From NCBI GenBank assembly GCA_023440945.1, contig JAEZRL010000046.1:1-13752 (forward strand): DNA of 13,752 bases. Reading direction: 5' to 3'. The notes under the pieces were generated by a model that searched no databases, was not told the DNA's origin, and saw only the letters and a list, made by a program, of their open reading frames with translations. This DNA comes from Bacteroidota bacterium (GTDB lineage: Bacteria > Bacteroidota > Bacteroidia > Chitinophagales > Chitinophagaceae). Position numbers and translations under genes: made by a program. Positions 6,954 to 13,049 of the stretch are shown one piece after another. Position 1 is the first letter of the stretch; every line of letters starts with the position of its first letter.

Positions 6954-7019
6954 GAATAGAATTCCCGCACGTACAAGAGTGCGACGCAAGAAAAGCACAA
7001 TAGTTATTCTTAAGCCGGG
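6954..7019 (+). promoter_or_regulatory. Potentially structured 5' leader of eno
   Basis: Within the presumed leader, CGCAC (6966-6970) and GTGCG (6979-6983) form a GC-rich hairpin with an 8-nt loop. GAATA (6954-6958) can pair with TATTC (7005-7009) around it, or alternatively CCCG (6964-6967) with CGGG (7016-7019). The two outer options include alternative pairings that share part of the hairpin. I do not recognise a known riboswitch. It may instead be a dispersed intergenic repeat. Confidence 0.35.
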
Positions 7020-7059
7020 TTCATAAAAAAATAATCAAACCTAAAACATACAACATACT

Positions 7060-8343
7060 ATGAGTTACATTTCAGACATTCATGCCCGCCAGATTTTGGA
7101 TAGCCGCGGTAATCCAACAGTTGAAGTAGATGTATTAACTGAAAACGGCCATTTAGGTCGTGCTGCAGTACCTTCCGGCGCTTCCACGGGGATACATGAA
7201 GCTGTAGAATTACGGGATGGCGATAAGAGTGTTTACATGGGAAAAGGTGTGTTGAAAGCTGTATCGAATGTAAATGACGTTATTGCCGACCAGCTTATTG
7301 GTTTTCCTGTGAACGACCAGGCTGGTCTTGATAAAAAACTGATAGAATTAGATGGAACGGACAATAAAGGCAGGCTTGGAGCCAATGCTACGCTTGCCGT
7401 TTCGATGGCTGTTGCAAAGGCGGCGGCTTTGGAAAGCAGTCTTCCCTTGTTCCGCTATCTCGGTGGCGTAAATGGAACCGTTTTACCGATGCCTTTGATG
7501 AACATTTTGAACGGCGGTGTTCATGCAGATAATAAAATTGATTACCAGGAATACATGATCGTACCTGTTGGCGCTTCAACTTTTAGCGAAGCATTGCGTT
7601 GGGGCGTTGAGATATTTCATCATTTAAAATCAGTTTTAAAGAAAAAAGGTTACAGCACAAATGTTGGCGACGAAGGTGGTTTTGCACCGGATATTCAAAG
7701 TAATGAAGAAGCGATAGAGACCGTTTTACAAGCCATTGAAGCAGCGGGTTATAAAGCAGGTGAACAAGTTGGAATTGCACTTGATGCGGCAAGCAGTGAA
7801 ATGTTCAATAACGGTAAATACAAATTTTATAAAAGCAGCGGCAAAGAATTAACGAGCGATGAAATGGTGGCTTACTGGACTGAATGGGTGAATAAATATC
7901 CCATCATTTCTATTGAAGACGGTATGGCGGAAGAGGATTGGGATGGCTGGAAAAAATTAACGGATGCGATTGGCAACAAATGCCAGCTTGTTGGTGATGA
8001 TCTTTTTGTAACAAATACCAAAATTTTACAGCGTGGTATTGATAATGGGGTGGCTAACAGCATACTGATAAAAGTTAACCAGATAGGCACCATAACTGAA
8101 ACGATTAATGCTGTTCAGTTGGCACAAACAAGCGGTTATACAACAATTATGAGTCATCGCAGTGGTGAAACAGAAGATACAACTATTGCAGATTTAGCAG
8201 TAGCGTTGAATTGCGGCCAAATTAAAACCGGTTCTGCATCAAGAACAGACCGTATGGCTAAATACAACCAATTATTGCGCATTGAAGAATTATTGGGCGA
8301 CAATGCGATTTATCCAAAAGGCAGGATCAAGTTTAAAAAATAA
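7060..8343 (+). CDS. eno: Enolase (phosphopyruvate hydratase)
   Basis: Enolase converts 2-phosphoglycerate to phosphoenolpyruvate in glycolysis and the reverse in gluconeogenesis; it needs magnesium and acts in the cytoplasm. The 427-residue protein has the normal family length. The mobile loop PSGASTG is at 38-44, and VGDEGGFAPD (202-211) contains the acid/base Glu205. The metal ligands are Asp242 (IALDAAS), Glu286 (SIEDGM) and Asp313 (VGDDLF). The general base Lys338 is in ILIKVNQIGT, with the signature SHRSGETEDTTIADLAVAL and Lys389 near the end. Nothing is missing. The ATG at 7060 gives MSYISDIHARQILDSRGNP, the standard N-terminus. It has a 180-bp upstream spacer and ends in a strong intrinsic terminator before the division gene. 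Confidence 0.98.
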   Translation: MSYISDIHARQILDSRGNPTVEVDVLTENGHLGRAAVPSGASTGIHEAVELRDGDKSVYMGKGVLKAVSNVNDVIADQLIGFPVNDQAGLDKKLIELDGTDNKGRLGANATLAVSMAVAKAAALESSLPLFRYLGGVNGTVLPMPLMNILNGGVHADNKIDYQEYMIVPVGASTFSEALRWGVEIFHHLKSVLKKKGYSTNVGDEGGFAPDIQSNEEAIETVLQAIEAAGYKAGEQVGIALDAASSEMFNNGKYKFYKSSGKELTSDEMVAYWTEWVNKYPIISIEDGMAEEDWDGWKKLTDAIGNKCQLVGDDLFVTNTKILQRGIDNGVANSILIKVNQIGTITETINAVQLAQTSGYTTIMSHRSGETEDTTIADLAVALNCGQIKTGSASRTDRMAKYNQLLRIEELLGDNAIYPKGRIKFKK

Positions 8344-8360
8344 ATTATCAACATAACCGG

Positions 8361-8411
8361 CAGGCAACAGTTGAAATAATTAATTTTATACTGTTGCCTG
8401 TTTTTATTTTT
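8361..8411 (+). terminator. Intrinsic terminator after eno
   Basis: CAGGCAACAGT (8361-8371) pairs perfectly with ACTGTTGCCTG (8390-8400) around an 18-nt AT-rich loop, and TTTTTATTTTT follows directly at 8401-8411. The T tract ends only 6 bp before the next gene's ATG, so the downstream gene depends on read-through or on a promoter inside this element. Confidence 0.85.
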
Positions 8412-8417
8412 AAGGAT

Positions 8418-8738
8418 ATGAAGTTTTTTACCGGAATAATAAATATCATTCGTAACAAATATCTATTTGCATTAATTGCTTTTGCTTTGATGATGCTGTT
8501 TTTTGACCGCAACGATATTTTTGTTCAGCTCGAACGCCGGAAAGAACTAAACGATCTGCTCACGAGTAAAAAATTTTACGAAGAGGAAATAGAGAAAACA
8601 AAAAAAGAATTATCGGAGCTTGAAAATGACCCTTCCGCAGTAGAAAAATATGCAAGGGAAAACTTTTTTATGAAGCGTGATAATGAAGACATCTTTATCG
8701 TTGATGCACCGCCACAAAAAGAATCTGTTAAAAAGTAA
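8418..8738 (+). CDS. Septum formation initiator family protein (DivIC/FtsB-like)
   Basis: DivIC/FtsB proteins are bitopic components of the divisome and work with FtsL and FtsQ/DivIB at the septum. The 106-residue protein has a short cytoplasmic N-terminus and one transmembrane helix (about 14-29, KYLFALIAFALMMLFF). A charged periplasmic coiled coil follows (about 35-70), then the family's C-terminal block, NDPSAVEKYARENFFMKR (70-87). I start at the ATG at 8418, which has AAGGA at 8412-8416 just ahead. A TTG at 8394 in frame lies inside the terminator stem and is rejected. A small division gene behind eno is an arrangement I associate with Bacteroidota. The close terminator suggests its expression is set separately from enolase. 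Confidence 0.9.
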   Translation: MKFFTGIINIIRNKYLFALIAFALMMLFFDRNDIFVQLERRKELNDLLTSKKFYEEEIEKTKKELSELENDPSAVEKYARENFFMKRDNEDIFIVDAPPQKESVKK

Positions 8739-8828
8739 ACACCAAAAACAATAACTTGTTTATACCTGCGTTTTAAATGCAATCCTGTTAAAAACCGCCT
8801 ATCCATTCGTTTACTTAATTTTTGTGAA

Positions 8829-9059
8829 ATGCCAAATTTTACTACTGATGACTTACTGCTTTATCTCTATGGCGAGTTAGACGCAAAACAGGTTGTTCTT
8901 ATTGAAAATGCTTTGCAAACTGACTGGGCTTTGCAGCAAAAGCTGCAGGTTTTGAAGGAAAGTACTGATGCTCTCGACACTACCGAATTTTTCCATCCAC
9001 GAGCCCAAACCATCGAATCAATAAAACAATATGCAGAAATAAATGTTCAGGTTTCCTGA
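8829..9059 (+). CDS. Small hypothetical protein, anti-sigma-like N-terminal pattern
   Basis: This is a 76-residue acidic protein of unknown function. Residues about 6-45 (TTDDLLLYLYGELD, then IENALQTDWALQQKLQVL) follow the sequence pattern of the short helical region at the N-terminus of many Bacteroidota anti-sigma factors: D-LL-Y-Y-GEL, then IE-AL--D--L. The HxxxCxxC zinc motif is absent and there are no cysteines at all. There is no transmembrane helix or signal peptide. The start ATG at 8829 follows a T-rich stretch TAATTTTTG (8816-8824) that resembles a -7 element with one extra T. It sits alone between the division gene and batD, with no sigma factor gene nearby. The protein ends in VQVS. 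Existence as a gene is likely from its protein-like composition; the function is not known. Confidence 0.7.
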   Translation: MPNFTTDDLLLYLYGELDAKQVVLIENALQTDWALQQKLQVLKESTDALDTTEFFHPRAQTIESIKQYAEINVQVS

Positions 9060-9246
9060 GTTTGTTTTTTACTTCGGTTTTTTTCAGATCTCCCGCCTTA
9101 TTTGCATCGCAATAAATAAGCCTTAACTTTATTGAAGAAGAATATTATGGCAAAAACGTTTTTGTTCAATCGTTTTTTGTTTAATTAATATTTCTCTTAA
9201 CCCTTCATTAACCTTGAAACAGCGTACCTCAGTAAAAGGCTTATTT

Positions 9247-9254
9247 TATATTTG
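9247..9254 (+). promoter_or_regulatory. Candidate -7 element of the batD promoter
   Basis: TATATTTG is a perfect match to TAnnTTTG. It ends 5 bp before the ATG at 9260, so transcription would begin at or next to the start codon, implying a leaderless or nearly leaderless mRNA. No TTG lies at the usual -33 distance; the nearest is at 9214-9216, too far away. Confidence 0.42.
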
Positions 9255-9259
9255 TGATT

Positions 9260-10738
9260 ATGCGGATCTTATCATTTTTTATCGTGTTTGTTTTTTGCGG
9301 TGTAACTATTATAAAAGCGCAGCACTCAACACCGCCATCTTTACCCTCATTGCTTGACGGGTTGCAGAAAGAAGATGCCTACGAAAAAGATCCTGTTTTA
9401 AATGGTAATGAGAACCCGCAGGACAAAATTCACAACAATATTTTTATTAAAGTAACAGCCAATAAAACTTCCTGTTATGTAGGCGAACCAATCCTTGTTA
9501 CTTATGAATTATTTTCAGCTTTGCGCAGCCAGTCAAAAGTGAGTAAACAACCAACTTTTACCGGTTGCAGTGTAGTTGAATTAACAACAGATCAACAGCC
9601 GGTAATTCAAAAATCCGGCGATAAGTATTACCGCGTATTCCTGATAAGAAAAGTGGAGTTAATTCCTTTGAAGGAAGGCAATTTAAAGATGGATGTTGCT
9701 TCAGTTGAAAGTGACGTTACTTTTTTTTCAAAAGATGATCCTTATCAATCTAAAACTATTACAGGTACTACCAACAGCACACCATTTGATATAGAAGTTA
9801 AACCGTTGCCTGTGAAGGATGCACCTCCTTCTTTTTCAGGCGTGATAGGGAAGTTTGATATCTCTGCAAAAGTTGATAGTAACGAAATTGCAAAAGGAGA
9901 GAACAACACCTTAAAGATCAGTATTAAGGGGGAAGGAAATTTACCCGCTATAACTTCACCGGAAATTTCCTGGCCTGCAGGGCTGGAGCATTTTGATATT
10001 TCAGACAGTCAACGCATTGATAAAATGAGTTTTCCAATGAAAGGCGAATGTACTTTCGAAATACCTTTTATCGGAACAAAAGAAGGAAACATAACAATAC
10101 CAGAAATTGCTTTCAGTTATTTTGATGCTTCATCCTCTGCTTATAAAACGGTTTATACTGAACCAATTTCAATTGCTGTAACACATGCTTTATCAAAATC
10201 TCAAAAATTTAAAAACATAATTACGAGAGATGTTTCGAATAAGAAATATTTATGGATCGTTCCTGCCATTGCATTAGTTGTTGCTTTTGGTTGGTTTGTT
10301 AGCAGCAAGACAAAAAAGAAAACAGATAAACCAATTGCGAAAAAAGAAGATGAAATAAAAATAAACACTGTAAAAGAAGAAACGGATAAAGCAATTGACC
10401 CCGTGCAAATGGAAAAAGCAAAGACTGATTTTAAAGCAGAATTGAATATGCTTGCTTCTATTACAGAAACACCCGTTTTCTTCACATATACAAAATCGTT
10501 GTTAACACTTGCATTGCAGGAAAAATTACAAACCAGGGAAACAGAAGAAATAATTTTAGTTGAAATGCTTCAATTCCATGATAAAAGACTTGCGGAAGAA
10601 GCAAAAGAAATTTATAATTCCTGCAATCTTTCTTTGTACTCACCGATCGTTGAAGATGATGTGAAAATTGAAGTGCAGAATAAGTTTAATGATCTGATTA
10701 GAAAGCTTGAGTTAACAGATCAATCTGTGTACTTATAA
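9260..10738 (+). CDS. batD: BatD-family membrane protein
   Basis: BatD proteins belong to the Bat (Bacteroides aerotolerance) set, usually encoded with a MoxR ATPase and VWA-domain proteins, and are thought to act in envelope or oxidative stress tolerance. The 492-residue protein has a signal peptide (MRILSFFIVFVFCGVTIIKA, cleavage after Ala20) and two or more Ig-like beta domains (about 60-180 and 190-310). The second opens with GVIGKFDISAKVDSNEI and includes KISIKGEGNLP, typical of the family. One transmembrane helix follows (about 331-349, YLWIVPAIALVVAFGWFVS), then a lysine-rich linker and a helical cytoplasmic domain (about 385-480). I prefer the ATG at 9260 over the GTG at 9254, since the GTG overlaps the -7 box. 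It lacks adjacent batA/B/C/E and is somewhat short for the family. Its last 19 bp overlap the convergent regulator gene. Confidence 0.8.
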   Translation: MRILSFFIVFVFCGVTIIKAQHSTPPSLPSLLDGLQKEDAYEKDPVLNGNENPQDKIHNNIFIKVTANKTSCYVGEPILVTYELFSALRSQSKVSKQPTFTGCSVVELTTDQQPVIQKSGDKYYRVFLIRKVELIPLKEGNLKMDVASVESDVTFFSKDDPYQSKTITGTTNSTPFDIEVKPLPVKDAPPSFSGVIGKFDISAKVDSNEIAKGENNTLKISIKGEGNLPAITSPEISWPAGLEHFDISDSQRIDKMSFPMKGECTFEIPFIGTKEGNITIPEIAFSYFDASSSAYKTVYTEPISIAVTHALSKSQKFKNIITRDVSNKKYLWIVPAIALVVAFGWFVSSKTKKKTDKPIAKKEDEIKINTVKEETDKAIDPVQMEKAKTDFKAELNMLASITETPVFFTYTKSLLTLALQEKLQTRETEEIILVEMLQFHDKRLAEEAKEIYNSCNLSLYSPIVEDDVKIEVQNKFNDLIRKLELTDQSVYL

Positions 10739-11424
10739 CCAACGCCGCGAACCGAATGAAAATGTTTGGGATTACGGCTATCCGCTTCAAAATATTTTCT
10801 GAAATTAAGAATGAAATTATCTATTGTTCTTGTTGTGGGATAAACATTATAACCCCAAACTACCTGTAATATTTTTTCTCTTGTAACTACTTCGTTTTTG
10901 TTTTCTATCAGCAGTTTCAGCAGCATCACTTCCTTCTTGCTCAGCTCAACGAGTTTGCCATTCCACGTTGTTGCCTCCTGCGCTTTAAAATTGATCTTGT
11001 TCTTGCTGAATTCGTATGTATCGCCAACAGTTTCTTTATCCTGCAGCTTCTTATTTTTATGTATTAATTTTTCAACACGTAATAATAGTTCTTCAAGATT
11101 AAAAGGTTTGGTAAGATAATCATCAGCGCCTTTTCTTAATCCTAAAACACGATCAGCACTGGTGTTTTTTGCACTTAAAATAAGAATAGGAACATCACTG
11201 TTTTTTACCCGGATACTTTCTGTGACACTTATTCCATCTACTTCAGGCATCATTATATCCATAATTATCAGATCGAAGTATTCATTTTGAATGGCTTTTA
11301 AAGCCTGTGTTCCATTATATGCAGAAGTTACAGAATAACCTTCCAGCTCCAGATTCAGTTTTAAAGTTTCGTGCAGATTCTCTTCATCATCAGCAAGTAA
11401 GATGTTTGCTTTAGCATCATTCAT
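10720..11424 (-). CDS. OmpR/PhoB-type response regulator
   Basis: This is a DNA-binding transcription regulator activated by phosphorylation from the adjacent kinase. The 234-residue protein has a receiver domain (about 6-122) with the acidic pair Asp12-Asp13, phospho-acceptor Asp56 in LIIMDIMMPEVDG, Ser84 in ILSAKN, and Lys106 in DYLTKPFNLEEL. A winged-helix output domain follows (about 135-232) with LSKKEVMLLKLLIENKNEVV, the recognition segment TTRTIDNFILNFRKYFE, and the wing VRGVGYKY. All switch residues are intact. Its ATG lies inside the end of the kinase gene (8-bp overlap), so the pair is translationally coupled. The architecture resembles the RprXY-type systems of Bacteroidota, but the target genes cannot be read from the window. 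Its 3' end overlaps batD head-on by 19 bp. Confidence 0.95.
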   Translation of the reverse strand: MNDAKANILLADDEENLHETLKLNLELEGYSVTSAYNGTQALKAIQNEYFDLIIMDIMMPEVDGISVTESIRVKNSDVPILILSAKNTSADRVLGLRKGADDYLTKPFNLEELLLRVEKLIHKNKKLQDKETVGDTYEFSKNKINFKAQEATTWNGKLVELSKKEVMLLKLLIENKNEVVTREKILQVVWGYNVYPTTRTIDNFILNFRKYFEADSRNPKHFHSVRGVGYKYTD

Positions 11425-12406
11425 GAGGCAGTTGTTTAAGTGTAACCGTAAAAATACTTCCTTGCGGTTTATTATTTTCTATTGTTATTGTTCCTTTAAA
11501 CTCATGCACTATTTTTTTGCATAAATAGAGACCGAGGCCGGTTCCTTTGGCTGTTCGGGTAGATTCACTCCCGATCCGGTAAAATTTATCAAACACTCTT
11601 TTCTTTTCTGCATCGCTTATACCTATGCCTTCATCAGTAACAGAAAGTTTTACTTCTTTATTTTTTTCTTCTAAAATGAGCAGAACAGTTTTTTCAGCAG
11701 ACGAATATTTAATAGCATTATCAAGCAGGTTATTAATAAGCAGTTGCAATAATAATTGCTCGCCTTCAACATAAAGATCCGGTTGTATTTTCTTTTGCAG
11801 TTCTCTTGCAGGAAAGCGTTGTTCAAATTCTTTAAAACTTTCTTCCGAAATTTCACTCAGGTTAACTTCTTGTTTATTCAAATAATAAGCTCCAGCTTCT
11901 AACTGCGACGCAACAAGTATGTTATTGGTTAATTCATTCAAGCGATTTGCTTCTTTCAAAGTACTGGAAATTATTTTTTGCTGCTGTGCTTCTTCCAGTT
12001 TTCTTTTTTGTAATGTTTCAAGATTAAGTTGAGTTACCGCTATCGGTGTTTTTAATTCATGCGTTACAGCCATCATAAAATTCTGATGTTGTCTCGAAAG
12101 ATAAAACTGCTTTCTTACAGCACGATAAATAAAAACAGCGCCTACGAGAATGAACAAAAAAAAGATAGAACCTTCGCCAATGTATTGAAAGGTTTTGCGT
12201 TCCCTCATTTCTTCTATCGCAGCTAATTTCTCCGTGTAGCGAACATCATCTTTATTCAACTGCTCCAGCCTGAAAATATACATTTGCTGGTTTTGTGTTT
12301 CAAGCGAAATGAACCACCACACTAACTCGGCTACTACATACAGGATGAAGAACCAGTAAACTAGCGTGATAAAAGTCAATTTCTTTTTTCGGATGAGTTG
12401 TATCAT
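11417..12406 (-). CDS. Membrane sensor histidine kinase, HAMP-less
   Basis: This sensor autophosphorylates and passes the phosphate to the downstream response regulator. The 329-residue protein has two transmembrane helices (about 11-34 and 79-96) around a small extracytoplasmic segment of roughly 43 residues that is polar and coiled-coil-like. It passes directly into the dimerisation domain with no recognisable HAMP. His116 lies in the H box MMAVTHELKTPIAV. The HATPase_c domain has N box NNLLDNAIKY (225-234), G1 DEGIGI (258-263), F box VFDKFYRIG (271-279) and G2 GTGLGLYLCKKIVHEF (288-303). All catalytic motifs are present. The tiny sensor region suggests it detects a membrane or protein-protein signal rather than a small ligand; this is inference. 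It is the first gene of a two-gene operon with the regulator. Confidence 0.94.
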   Translation of the reverse strand: MIQLIRKKKLTFITLVYWFFILYVVAELVWWFISLETQNQQMYIFRLEQLNKDDVRYTEKLAAIEEMRERKTFQYIGEGSIFFLFILVGAVFIYRAVRKQFYLSRQHQNFMMAVTHELKTPIAVTQLNLETLQKRKLEEAQQQKIISSTLKEANRLNELTNNILVASQLEAGAYYLNKQEVNLSEISEESFKEFEQRFPARELQKKIQPDLYVEGEQLLLQLLINNLLDNAIKYSSAEKTVLLILEEKNKEVKLSVTDEGIGISDAEKKRVFDKFYRIGSESTRTAKGTGLGLYLCKKIVHEFKGTITIENNKPQGSIFTVTLKQLPHE

Positions 12407-12421
12407 GTTGTTATATCATTG

Positions 12422-12429
12422 CAAATGTA
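12422..12429 (-). promoter_or_regulatory. Candidate -7 element of the two-component operon
   Basis: On the minus strand this reads TACATTTG, a perfect TAnnTTTG match, 15 bp before the kinase ATG. A TTG lies further upstream at 12454-12456, but the 24-bp spacing is longer than usual. Confidence 0.4.
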
Positions 12430-12550
12430 TAATTGATTTCTGCCACTAAAATTCAATTTATGCTTCTCTGTTCTTCAGCTTTTATATTAAGAATGGCAGG
12501 AGTTTTGAAACTAACGCTTTTATTCTCCGTAACAAAACCAATAAACGTTT

Positions 12551-12955
12551 ATGCTGCCTCCGTTATCGCAACAGATCGTTCACCTGTTTTTACTTGCTAT
12601 ACCTGTTGCATGCATTGCATGGACAGTAACGCATGAAGAAGTTTTTAAAGAACCACGGGAATATTGTGTTGATAGAAGCAAGAACAGCCAAACATTGTTC
12701 AAAAGAAAATTTTTTTATCTCTTCACGTGCGAATATTGTTTTAGTCATTATGTAACTATTCTTTTTCTTATCATTACAGGGTACCAGTTATTATATGATG
12801 ATTGGCGAGGTTATCTGATCGGAGGATTTTCGCTGGTGTGGATAGCCAATGTTTATATGAGTTTATTTGCATTGATAAGAACTGATCTCAAAAAAGAAAA
12901 AATAAATGCCAATCTTAAACAGGAAGAGTTAAAAGAGAAAAGTGAAAAAGATTAA
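12551..12955 (+). CDS. Small membrane protein with a CxxC motif
   Basis: This is a 134-residue protein of unknown function. It shows a hydrophobic N-terminal helix (about 8-26), a polar loop (27-54), a second helix (about 66-81) and a third (about 88-108), followed by a highly charged lysine/glutamate tail (110-134). Just before the second helix is FTCEYCFSHYVTIL with Cys60, Cys63 and His66. This resembles the C-x-x-C-x(n)-W/H pattern of DUF1360-type small membrane proteins, though I cannot confirm membership. Such a motif at the membrane edge could bind metal or be redox-active. The ATG at 12551 is the best start (MLPPLSQQIVHLFLL). It is divergent from the two-component operon and lies upstream of the SMP-30 gene on the same strand, 94 bp away. 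An overlapping 67-codon frame starting at 12433 looks spurious. Confidence 0.75.
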   Translation: MLPPLSQQIVHLFLLAIPVACIAWTVTHEEVFKEPREYCVDRSKNSQTLFKRKFFYLFTCEYCFSHYVTILFLIITGYQLLYDDWRGYLIGGFSLVWIANVYMSLFALIRTDLKKEKINANLKQEELKEKSEKD

Positions 12956-13013
12956 AGTTAATCAGGAACAGATTAGATTGTTTTTTAAATGAAAGAATTA
13001 AGTATCTTTCTAT

Positions 13014-13043
13014 CTTTTACTAACTTTTCTTTTACTAACTTTT
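13014..13043 (+). repeat. Perfect 15-bp tandem duplication before the SMP-30 gene
   Basis: CTTTTACTAACTTTT occurs at 13014-13028 and again immediately at 13029-13043, and the second copy is followed by G. The second copy plus this G gives TAACTTTTG, close to a -7 element (TAnnTTTG with one extra base), 5 bp before the ATG at 13050. The duplication may therefore double or shift a promoter element. Confidence 0.8.
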
Positions 13044-13049
13044 GCCCGT

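Noticed and set aside
12433..12636. 67-codon plus-strand frame upstream of the CxxC membrane protein
   Set aside because: It overlaps the start of the better-supported gene at 12551 in another frame, begins inside the divergent promoter region and shows no domain-like features.
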